From contig CAVPDG010000010.1 of the NCBI GenBank assembly GCA_963702535.1, forward strand, positions 372,001 through 436,000: a DNA stretch of 64,000 bases. The letters run 5' to 3'. A program made the position numbers and the translations under genes. Source of the DNA: CAVPDG01 sp963702535 (lineage in GTDB: Bacteria; Chloroflexota; Anaerolineae; Anaerolineales; UBA4823). The notes under the pieces were generated by a model. It was not told the origin of the DNA. It searched no databases and saw only the letters and a program-made list of their open reading frames with translations. The stretch's first letter is position 1, and every line of letters starts with the position of its first letter. This document shows positions 1-8,419 of this stretch, piece by piece.

Positions 1-41
1 TATAAAATAGTTTTACCAATACAGGTAAAAAGGAGATATCG

Positions 42-167
42 ATGAACGCCGTTATTGTTGCCGTTGCTCTTGCTAGCTTAGTGATCGTCCTGCAAGCGCT
101 TAAAGCCCCGAAAGTCCAAAGGGTGCTCGTGCCCGTCACCCGTAAGCCACGCAAGAGAAAACCCTAG
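42..167 (+). CDS. Small single-span membrane peptide, 41 aa
   Basis: A 41-codon frame opens with ATG six bases after an AAGGAG ribosome binding site (30-35). Residues 3-18 form one hydrophobic stretch rich in Val, Ala, Leu and Ile. The remainder is strongly basic, ending in a Lys/Arg-rich tail, so the predicted product is a single-pass peptide with a positively charged, presumably cytoplasmic C-terminus. A TATAAAAT-like element lies at 1-8, so a promoter may begin at the window edge. I do not recognise a family. The good ribosome binding site and coherent membrane topology argue for a real gene, but its shortness leaves doubt. Confidence 0.45.
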   Translation: MNAVIVAVALASLVIVLQALKAPKVQRVLVPVTRKPRKRKP

Positions 168-291
168 AATAAAGCCGATTTGGACATGGCAAGATATCCG
201 CAAGCAACCGGTACAAACCTGCTATTTCGCAAAGTGAGCCAGCCAACGCGCTGGCTGCATTACTACAAACAGATCTCGTAGCGGCGATGAT

Positions 292-1131
292 ATGGGCGAG
301 AATCTGGCTCCCTTTGTAAAGTATTTTGAGAAGCCTGAACACCAGGCTTTTTCATTGCCCGGAAAAGAAGCAGCCGCTCTACTCGTGCACGGCTTTCCAG
401 GGTCCCCGGCCGAGATGCGGGAGCTTGGCTTGGCGCTGCAAAAGGCGGGGTTTAGCGTGGAAGGCATCCTGCTGCCCGGCTTTGGACAACAGATCGACAC
501 ACTATTCGAGCGACACTATACAGAATGGTGCGCAGCGATCACAGACCGGCTGCGCCAATTGAAAAGCCAGCACCGGCCTGTGCTGCTGGCTGGCTTCTCC
601 CTCGGGGGCGCGCTGGCGCTGCAGGCTTGCGTCGAGGAGAAGCCAGATGCGCTCGTGTTATTGGCTCCTTTCTGGAAACTGGAAGGCAGACTGTGGGGAT
701 TGCTGCCTCTCTTACGATTGATCTTCCCTAAAATCCATCCCTTCAGGCTCGTCAAGATGGACTTTTCTGATCCCGCACTGCGCAAAGGAATGGACATCTT
801 CATGCCGGGCGTCAACCTGGATGATCCGGAAGTGCAACAGGGAATGCGCGACTTCGCCATTCCAATCGCCATTATCGATGAAATCCGCAAAGCAGGCCTG
901 GCGGCCTGGCACGCTGCGCCCAAAGCGACCCTGCCAACCCTGATCCTACAGGGAACAGGGGATGAGCTGGTAAAGCCTCACCTGACGCGACAGCTGTTGC
1001 AGCGCCTGCCCGGGCCGATCCAGTATTCCGAGCTCGCTGCAGCCCACGACCTGCTGGACGCCACCCGCCCCGCCTGGCCGACCGTTGAGATGGCGGTCAC
1101 GCGCTTTGCAGGGGGGATGCTCGCAGCCTGA
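292..1131 (+). CDS. Alpha/beta hydrolase, carboxylesterase/monoacylglycerol-lipase type
   Basis: The 279-residue protein is a cytoplasmic alpha/beta hydrolase of the serine aminopeptidase S33/carboxylesterase type. HGFPG at residues 33-37 is the oxyanion-hole motif. GFSLGG at 101-106 is the nucleophile elbow with Ser103. Asp224 in GTGDE and His252 near the C-terminus complete a plausible triad. No signal peptide is seen. Family members cleave short or medium acyl esters, or monoglycerides; the substrate here cannot be read from sequence. The ribosome binding site before the ATG is weak. It is convergent with the regulator gene that follows, nine bases away, with no obvious hairpin between them. 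Confidence 0.85.
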   Translation: MGENLAPFVKYFEKPEHQAFSLPGKEAAALLVHGFPGSPAEMRELGLALQKAGFSVEGILLPGFGQQIDTLFERHYTEWCAAITDRLRQLKSQHRPVLLAGFSLGGALALQACVEEKPDALVLLAPFWKLEGRLWGLLPLLRLIFPKIHPFRLVKMDFSDPALRKGMDIFMPGVNLDDPEVQQGMRDFAIPIAIIDEIRKAGLAAWHAAPKATLPTLILQGTGDELVKPHLTRQLLQRLPGPIQYSELAAAHDLLDATRPAWPTVEMAVTRFAGGMLAA

Positions 1132-1140
1132 AGCAGACAC

Positions 1141-4070
1141 TCACCACTCGCTCAATTTCCAGATCTCGGGACTGACCCGCTCTTCGCTTCCATCACCGAT
1201 CTCAGCAAAGATGACGACCGCCTGTTTTAGGTGGCTCATTGCTTCTTCTTCCCGCCCAGCTGCGTGATATAGATCGGCTATGTTATTGTGCAGGGCGGCT
1301 TCATGATGGCGGTCACCCAGCAAGAGGCAGAGATCAAGCGCCTCGCAGGCGCGGGCGATAGCAGTCTCCAATGCGCCTCGTTCAGCATAAGCCAGTGAGA
1401 GGTTGTTCAGAGCGGCGATCTGAGCCTCCGGGGCTGCCGCCTGGCGCGCCGCCGCCAGGCTGTCTTCCAACTTGCCGATCGCGGTTGGCAGATCACCCCG
1501 GGCGCGCGCCAGGATGCCTGTGACGTTATTAGCTTGAGCCAGGGCAACCGGGTCGGAAGCATCTTGCGCCAGCTCTAACGCCTGGCGCGCCATCTGGTTG
1601 GCGCGCTTCACCTGACCCTGGCGATGCGCCGTGCGACTCCAATCGGCATAGACGAGAGAGAGGGTGGCTAGAGCATCCATGCCAGCCAATACTTCGGTGG
1701 CGGCGCGGAAATGTTTTTCCGCCATATCCCAATCCCCTCTCCGGGCACAGAGATCCCCAGCTTATGCTCGACACGCGCCAGGTCATCCATGCGGAGCTGG
1801 TAATGGGCACCGGCGCTATCATAGCTCTTCTGCGCTGCGGGATAATCACCCAACAGGGTGTATAGATCACCGATTGCCTCATCCAAACCGGCAGGATCGG
1901 GGTGCCCTAAAGCCAGCGCCGACTGGTAGCATGCCAGCGCCCCTGCGTTGGCATGCAAGAGGCGGGCATGCTCTCCGGCAAGGCGGTAATACTCGGCTGC
2001 CTCCTGCGCCTGACCACCCTGCTTAAGCTGAGCGGCGATCTGACCCGCCTGCTCGGTTAATTCCTGGCGTCCGCGGGCGTGGGTGATCAACGCCTGGGCA
2101 ACACGCTGGTGCAACAAGCGGCGGCGGGCGAGGCTGGTCTCCAAATAAACCAGCGAGCGCACCTTATCGTGGCCGAAATCGTAAGTCAGACCGCTCTCGT
2201 CCATTTGTTCCACGCCAGCCAGCGTCTCGCGGATCAAGCCGCGGGCAATCAGCATCTCAAGTGTGGAGATCGTTTCCTCCTGAGTGCGACCGCTAGCCTC
2301 GCGTAATGTCTCGAAATTGAAGGAGCGTCCAATAACGGCAGCGGTCTGTAAAAGCTGGCGACCGGCGTCGCCTACCCGATCCAGCCGGGAGCGCAAGAGC
2401 TGGCGCACACCGGCAGGCAGAGACCATGAGCCATCCTGTTCCTCCGCGGCTTGCGGTGGGGGGGCAGCCAGGTATTCCACAATAAAGAACGGCAGCCCTT
2501 CGCTTTCCTGATACAAACGACGACTCAAGGAGACCGGGTCAACGCCAGGCTGGGAGGCAACTGAGCGCACCAGGAGATCGACCGCTCCTGGCGCCAGGCG
2601 AGATAGCATCACTTGACCAGCCAACCTATTGCGCTGGGCTTCGGCATACAGGTGGCGCAAGCGATGCCCGGAGGGGAGATCTTCCCCATTCCAGGCGGCA
2701 AGGATCAATACCGGTCGTCCGTGCAGCCTGCGCACGAGATAGGTCAGGAAGTCCAACGTGGCTTCATCCGCCCATTGGGCATCATCCAGGAAGAACACGC
2801 CCGGAGGATGGCTGCCACAAAGAGCTAAAAGCAGCTGGGTAAGACCTTCAAAAAAGCGGATCTGGGCGCCAGGGCTCTCCAACGAGGCGCCCTGGTATGC
2901 TCCCATCTCTTTGGGGTCGAGCTCCGGCAAGAGGCGGGAAGCCTCATGCAGCCAAAGAGGCGCCACGGACTGCGCCCAGTCTTTACGCGCCGGCTCAAGC
3001 AGCGTGCGGCGCAGGCTTTCTACCAGAGGAGCATACGCCAGGTCAGCCTGACCAGGGTAGCAATGCGCGCCGATCGCCACCGCGCCGGTAGAGCGCATGT
3101 GACCCAGGAACTCTTCAGCCAGGCGCGTCTTACCAATGCCGGCTTCACCCTCGATTACCAGGAAATAACCGTTCTGCTTGATCCCTTGATAGGCGCTTTC
3201 CAGCGCAGCCAGCTCACGCTCGCGCCCGATCATGGGAATACGCGGCGCAGGAGCGACTGGCTGAGCCGCGGGGACCATCTCGATAGCACCGGCGTCAGCG
3301 GCGCTACCCGCACGCTGCTCCTTGATCATCCGCCAAAGGCGGGTGGTCTCCTCAAGCGGTGCAACACCCAGCTCGGCTTGAAGGATGCGCGAGCATTCCT
3401 GGTACTGGCGCAAAGCGGCGTTGTACTGCCCGGCGTGAGCGTAGAGCTTCATCAATTGGCGATGTGCGGGCTCATCCAGGGAATCGAGAGCAACCTGACG
3501 CCTGGCGACCTGGATAGCTTGCCCGAAATCCTTCTGAGCGGAATAGCCTTCCACCAGCCGCTCCAATACGCCCCCCAGATCGCGGCGCAGCGCTTCTCGC
3601 TGGAAAAATTGCCAATCATCGAACTCAGCGCTATCCCTGAGGCTGAACCCCGCCATGAAGTCATCGCGGTAAAGCTGCGCCGCCTGCTCCATCAGGGGCA
3701 GGCAGTGGGGACAGACCTGGTTGGCGGCGTGACCATGCGTTTTACACTCCGCTATGAGCCGGGAAAACTCACAGGCGTCCACCCAGACATCCCCCCCAGG
3801 TGAGAGGGCGATGCTATCGCGCTTAATCTCCAGGAATTCCCCTCCCAGCGCTTTGCGCAATGCGGAAAGGGTGCGGCGCATCGCGCCCATGGCGTGGGTC
3901 TGGTCGTAATCGGGCCAGAGCAAAGCAGCCAGGGATTCCCGCCGGTGGCTCTCGCCTCTGACCACCAGGTAGATCACCATGGCAATTGCTTTGCGCGTAT
4001 CGACCTCAACTGGACGATGGTCAATCTCGATACGGGGTGCCCCCAATGTAAAAACCGACAGGCTTGCCAT
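1141..4070 (-). CDS. SARP/AfsR-like transcriptional regulator (BTAD-AAA-TPR), one frameshift
   Basis: A large signal-integrating transcription factor. An N-terminal winged helix (about residues 1-95) is followed by a bacterial transcriptional activation domain (about 100-255). A STAND-type ATPase follows, with Walker A GEAGIGKT at 308-315 and Walker B ending in two Asp at 429-430, then a TPR-rich C-terminal half. One base is lost or gained near 1735 in a G run; restoring it joins the 800-residue part to 194 further TPR residues, giving about 975 aa. The start has an AGGAGG nine bases upstream. SARP regulators bind direct repeats near the -35 region. CGTAAC repeats of that kind lie 55 bp upstream of this gene, facing the cytochrome genes, so autoregulation and control of the divergent operon are plausible. 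Confidence 0.85.
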
Positions 4071-4109
4071 CCGGGATACCTCCTGCTGGGGTTATTTTAC
4101 CGCGAAATT

Positions 4110-4169
4110 GTTACGAAAATCAATCGTAACGCCGCCCGTAACGATCTAGTGATGGAAATAAGATAAAAT
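4110..4169 (+). promoter_or_regulatory. Paired CGTAAC operator-promoter upstream of the cytochrome c gene
   Basis: CGTAAC occurs at 4125-4130 and again at 4137-4142 with a 12-bp period. An inverted copy, GTTACG, lies at 4110-4115. Exactly 21 bases after the second copy is a -10-like TAAAAT (4164-4169), so the second half-site abuts or overlaps the -35 region. The same architecture recurs at 8345-8391. The site lies between the SARP-like regulator and the cytochrome c gene. Direct repeats at the -35 region are typical of SARP targets; assignment to this regulator is inference. Confidence 0.6.
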
Positions 4170-4220
4170 CAATCCAGAATTTGAATTGAAGTGAGAATTT
4201 TCCGATCAGGAGGGTGCAAA

Positions 4221-5126
4221 ATGCGAAAGACGCTTAAGTGGATAGCCATCGTCGCAGGCGGGTTGCTGGCTGTGCTACTAATGCTTTTGATTGGAATGGT
4301 GATCTATGGACAGTACTCGTTCAAGCGTACAGTAGCCAACCGACCCCTATACCAGATTACGGCTGACACCAGCCCGGAGGGATTGGCACGGGGTAAATAT
4401 CTTGCGGAATCTGTGATGGGTTGTGATAAAGCCTGCCACACAAAGGGAGATATTCCATTCGTTGGCGTGGCAGAAGAGATACATGAAGGCCCAATTTCCG
4501 GGGTGTTCGCCGTTCCAAACCTGACGCCGGATAACGGAACCGGGCTTGGCTCCTGGTCGGACGCCGAGATCGCGCGCGCTATTCGTGAAGGGATAGATAA
4601 AGACGGTGTGTCATTGGTGATCATTCCATCGTCCAATTTTCACGTCTTAAGCGATGCGGATGTATCAGCCCTGGTTGGTTACCTGCGAAGCCTAAAACCA
4701 GTAAAAAATGAGATCCCAGGAATCCGGCTCAATGCAATTGGTAAAACCATGCTTGCATTAGGCATCTTTGGTCCCAGTCCAGTGGGTGCGCCGATTACTC
4801 AACCGCAACAGGCGCCACAAAGCGAGACAGCAGATTATGGTGCCTACCTGGTTGCGTTGGGTGTGTGCCGGGATTGTCACGGAAAAGACCTGAATGGCAG
4901 CACGAATGGACCGGCCGGATTTTCCCCAAATCTCACCCCGGGTGGAGAGCTGGCATCCTGGAGCGAAGCAGATTTCCTGACTGTCATGCGCCAGGGAGTT
5001 ACCCCATCCGGCAGGTTGTTGCGCGAGGATATGCCCTGGAAAGCATACGGCACAATGACAGACGAAGACCTGAAGTCGATCTGGCTGTACCTGCACTCCC
5101 TGCCTGCGATGGATATGTCTAAGTGA
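4221..5126 (+). CDS. Membrane-anchored diheme cytochrome c with an atypical first heme site
   Basis: Translation should start at 4221 rather than an earlier in-frame codon, because AGGAGG lies at 4208-4213. One N-terminal transmembrane anchor (about residues 7-30) is followed by two cytochrome c domains facing outward. The second carries a normal CXXCH at 216-220. The first has Cys68-Asp-Lys-Ala-Cys72-His73, a CX3CH spacing, and the usual downstream Met position seems to hold Ile. The sister gene at 6027 has two canonical sites, so this heme may be missing or attached in an unusual way. Homologues serve as electron carriers or as cytochrome subunits of membrane dehydrogenases. It is probably the first gene of an operon with the next two genes. 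Confidence 0.85.
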   Translation: MRKTLKWIAIVAGGLLAVLLMLLIGMVIYGQYSFKRTVANRPLYQITADTSPEGLARGKYLAESVMGCDKACHTKGDIPFVGVAEEIHEGPISGVFAVPNLTPDNGTGLGSWSDAEIARAIREGIDKDGVSLVIIPSSNFHVLSDADVSALVGYLRSLKPVKNEIPGIRLNAIGKTMLALGIFGPSPVGAPITQPQQAPQSETADYGAYLVALGVCRDCHGKDLNGSTNGPAGFSPNLTPGGELASWSEADFLTVMRQGVTPSGRLLREDMPWKAYGTMTDEDLKSIWLYLHSLPAMDMSK

Positions 5127-5280
5127 AGAATATTAAGAACCTGTCCGAAAATTCCAGGGGGGCCGATTTTGTGGTTCTCCCATCCATTTTCGGGTAGATA
5201 CTAAAGACAAGCATCACCCTGCACCCCAAGGGTGGGATGCCAGTGATGATCCGTGATCAGTAAAGGGAGGATGAAACCCA

Positions 5281-6012
5281 ATGGCTACCCAAGCCCAGGA
5301 AAATGCCATAGAATCCCCCGCTTTGCCATTTGCGATCTCTCTTCGCAAGCAGACATTGCTAAGCGCATTGGCTACAGCAACCTGCTTATTCGGGGGTCTC
5401 TTGCTTGGATTATCGGCTGGCATCGCCTTCAGCAATCTTCCAATGCACATGCCAGACGAAACAATGAATATGATTTCCGTAATCCTCGTGTTATGTATCC
5501 TGTTCGCCTCCGGGACAGTCTGGGGAAGTTTGATAGCTAGAATTTCCTCCTCAGTCAATTTGAGGCGCATGAGGTGGGCTGGAGCGCTGAGCTTTGCCCC
5601 GTCTATCATACTGGCAGGGTTCACCCTGGCGTCTCTTGAGAGAATCATCGTGGAACGTGGCCAGGGGCCGGATCTACCAATCCACGTGGTTTTCACAATC
5701 TTATTCGTGCCCGCCGTATTTTTCATTGCCGGTACGGGTGGACTGGCGCTAGGCATTGCACTGCGGAGCCTACGCCTGGGATTGCGGCTTGCAGCAGGCA
5801 GTAGCCTGTCAGCCGCGCTTGCCTTCCTGTGCATTGATCTACTCATGGATGCGCTCGGCTGGCGGGTGGGTGCCCCGGGTGCAGCCGAGCGGGCAACCAT
5901 GTTGACGGTGATGATGGCAGGCGCCCTGGCAGCAGCCCTGGTGGGTGGTGGGACATTGGGCTACCTTATGTCTAGATATTTATGGATAATAAGGGTAAAC
6001 TTAGTACGATAA
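5281..6012 (+). CDS. Multi-span membrane protein of unknown function
   Basis: This 243-residue protein has about six hydrophobic segments, short loops and no recognisable catalytic motif. AGGGAGG at 5264-5270 precedes the ATG by ten bases. It sits between two paralogous membrane-anchored diheme cytochromes c, and its 3' end overlaps the approach to the second one's ribosome binding site, so the three genes are probably one operon. A role as the membrane partner of the cytochromes is possible, but nothing in the sequence proves it. I do not recognise the family. Confidence 0.7.
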   Translation: MATQAQENAIESPALPFAISLRKQTLLSALATATCLFGGLLLGLSAGIAFSNLPMHMPDETMNMISVILVLCILFASGTVWGSLIARISSSVNLRRMRWAGALSFAPSIILAGFTLASLERIIVERGQGPDLPIHVVFTILFVPAVFFIAGTGGLALGIALRSLRLGLRLAAGSSLSAALAFLCIDLLMDALGWRVGAPGAAERATMLTVMMAGALAAALVGGGTLGYLMSRYLWIIRVNLVR

Positions 6013-6026
6013 CTAAGGGAGACATC

Positions 6027-6944
6027 ATGTTCAAGAAAATATTAAAGTGGATTGGGATATTGCTTGCCGGGCTTGTAGCGCTATTCCTTGTTGCGCTGTT
6101 TTCCCTGTATTTCATCACCATGGATAAGCTCAATAAAGTGTATGAAATCCCCCCATCAGGCATCACGGTCCCATCCGATGCAGAGAGCATTGCGCGCGGC
6201 GAACACCTGGTTACCGTGCTGGGGCAATGCACAGGCTGCCACGGGGAAGACTTTTCCGGCAAAGTGGACGACCAAGGCATTATGGTCATCAGATTGGTGA
6301 CACCTAACCTGACCAGCGGTAATGGCGGTGTAGGAAGCTATTATACCGACGAAGATTGGGTGCGCGCCATCCGCCACGGGGTAAAGCCGAATGGTAAGCC
6401 TGGAATTGCCATGGTGGCCCAGCTTTATACCTCCATCAGCGATCGAGACATCGCGGATATGATCGCTTATCTGAAGAGCGTCCCCCCAGTTGACACAGTG
6501 TACCCTCACACCAGGCTGGGACCGATGGCCTGGTTTTTTATCCATCAGATACCCGACATTATTCCTGCTCAAATTATCGATCATGATGCCCCACGGCACG
6601 AGTCAGAACCGGGTGTGACCATACAATATGGGCAGTACTTGACCGCATATTGCCACCTTTGTCATGGCCCTGACCTAGCGGGCGGCACCGGAGGACCTGG
6701 ATCTGGTGTCAACCTCACCCCGGCCGGGGAGCTGGGGAGCTGGACAGAGGATGATTTCATCCATACCTTACGCACAGGGGAAACTCCCTCCGGCAAGATC
6801 CTGGATCCAGAAATGATGCCGTGGAAGGAAGTGGGCCAGATGACCGATGATGAGCTCAAGGCAATCTGGCTTTACCTGCAATCCCTACCCGCGATAAAAA
6901 CCACGCCGATCCCAACCCGGCCACCATCCTCGTCGTCAGATTAG
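6027..6944 (+). CDS. Membrane-anchored diheme cytochrome c
   Basis: This is a paralogue of the cytochrome at 4221, with the same plan: a single N-terminal membrane anchor (about residues 7-31), then two periplasm-side cytochrome c domains. Canonical heme sites are C68-TG-CH72 and C209-HL-CH213. A Met in PGIAM (near residue 129) and Met in the PEMMPW segment are candidate axial ligands. AGGGAG six bases ahead of the 6027 ATG fixes the start. The pair surrounds a polytopic membrane protein, suggesting a small electron-transfer complex. The C-terminus is a Pro/Ser/Thr-rich tail. Confidence 0.88.
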   Translation: MFKKILKWIGILLAGLVALFLVALFSLYFITMDKLNKVYEIPPSGITVPSDAESIARGEHLVTVLGQCTGCHGEDFSGKVDDQGIMVIRLVTPNLTSGNGGVGSYYTDEDWVRAIRHGVKPNGKPGIAMVAQLYTSISDRDIADMIAYLKSVPPVDTVYPHTRLGPMAWFFIHQIPDIIPAQIIDHDAPRHESEPGVTIQYGQYLTAYCHLCHGPDLAGGTGGPGSGVNLTPAGELGSWTEDDFIHTLRTGETPSGKILDPEMMPWKEVGQMTDDELKAIWLYLQSLPAIKTTPIPTRPPSSSSD

Positions 6945-6952
6945 GAATTCAG

Positions 6953-8304
6953 ATGGATAATGACCCGTCTATTACCACCGGACCGGGACCCAGCGCTCAA
7001 GACAAGACTGCTCGCACTGGCATCATACGGCTCGCCCGAGCAGCCTGGGTGATCTTGACCCTGCTCGTCCTGGCGCTTTTTCTGCTCGGGAGTCCAGGGC
7101 GTTTCAACCAGCTTGCCGGTCAGGTTGACTATCGCTCGTTATTTGCCCTAAATTTATCGGCAGGTGTCTATGCCGGATATCTGCTCGGGCTAAGCTATGT
7201 ATTGGTTTTCACCCACGCGATCCTGGCTCTCTTGATCTATGTACGCCGCCCGGATGAATGGATTGCATTGTTTGTCGCCATCACGTTGGTGGCGAACAGC
7301 GCTTTGATCCCCTTAAGATCTCATGCCGGTCCCTCAGCTCCTGAATGCGAGCCTCTGGAATCTACTGGTAAAACTGATCACTTTGATTGGGCTATCCACA
7401 AGCGTACTCTTACTGTATCTATTCCCGGATGGAAAATTTGCGCCAAGCTGGGCGCGCTGGCTGGCGATACTCTGGTTCTTACTGATGCTCCCGACGCTAT
7501 TCGTGCCTGCGGCGAACATCAGCCTGGCTTCCTGGCCGCGCTGGATCCAGGTACCGGTCCTACTCTTCTTTGCCGGGAGTGGAGTCTATGCGCAACTGTA
7601 CCGCTACGAGAATATCTCCAGCCCGACTCAGAGACAGCAGGCAAAATGGGCGCTAATTGGCCTGTCAGCCGCAGTATTTGGTCCCCTGGTATTTTTCTGG
7701 GTGGCCGGCGCCTCACCTGCCGCATCTGGAATTAACGTCTCCAACGTCTACTACCAGAGAATAGGAGCATCTTTCTTCTCTTACTCACTGCTGTTACAAA
7801 TGGCAGGCCTGACGCTGATAACAGCCTACCTTCTACTTTTCCCGATCTCCTTTGCGATCGCCATCCTGCGGTATCGCTTATGGGATATCGACATCCTGAT
7901 CCGGCGCACGCTGGTTTACTCCCTGCTCACTGTATTCCTGGCGATGATCTACATTGGGATCGTGTTATTGCTCCAGTATATATTCACCTCCCTCACCGGG
8001 GAGAAGTCAGACTGAGACGGTCACGATCCTGTCCACACTGGCTATCGCCGCCATATTCAGTCCCCTTCGCCACCGTGTACAAAATGGCATCGACCGCCGG
8101 TTTTACCGCCAGAAATATGATATGGAAAAGACCCTGGCAGCATTCACAGGCTCCCTACGGGATGAGGTCGAACTGGACACCTTCAATGAGCGCCTGTTAG
8201 CCGTAGTTGAGAATACCATGCAACCAGAGTACATCTTGTTCTGGCTGAGACCAACCGGAACCCCGAATGCCTTGGAAATATTTTTACCAAAAGATGATGA
8301 TTAG
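6953..8304 (+). pseudogene. Membrane sensor-like protein, broken by two frameshifts
   Basis: Three segments in different frames make one continuous protein when single bases are restored near 7318 and near 8008. The combined product has about eight hydrophobic segments. It then carries the stretch LWDIDILIRRTLVYSLLT and a soluble region ending in a partial GAF-like segment. This is the N-terminal sensor architecture often seen in Chloroflexota and Cyanobacteria linked to phosphatases or kinases. It starts eight bases after the cytochrome gene and precedes a PP2C-type phosphatase, so it probably feeds signals to that module. No output domain is left in it. The gene is either inactive or affected by sequence indels. 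Confidence 0.65.
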
Positions 8305-8344
8305 AGCGCCGTTTCAATATTGCAAACTACACGCGAAGATCATT

Positions 8345-8391
8345 ATCGTAACACCTTCCGTAACGATTTTGAGACATGCTTTGTGTATGAT
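8345..8391 (+). promoter_or_regulatory. Second paired CGTAAC operator-promoter, upstream of the phosphatase gene
   Basis: CGTAAC occurs at 8347-8352 and 8359-8364, the same 12-bp period as at 4125. Each site is flanked by AT on the left and by GAT after the second copy. TATGAT, a -10-like hexamer, starts at 8386, exactly 21 bases after the second copy, matching the spacing at the first site. The five central bases differ between sites, which argues against simple recent duplication. It should drive the GAF-PP2C gene starting near 8420. Confidence 0.6.
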
Positions 8392-8419
8392 ATAGACGTA
8401 AAACAGAGCGAAGGCAGCA

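Noticed and set aside
2946..3803. A long frame antisense to the SARP-like regulator
   Set aside because: It lies opposite a clear BTAD/AAA coding region and has no recognisable domain or ribosome binding site.
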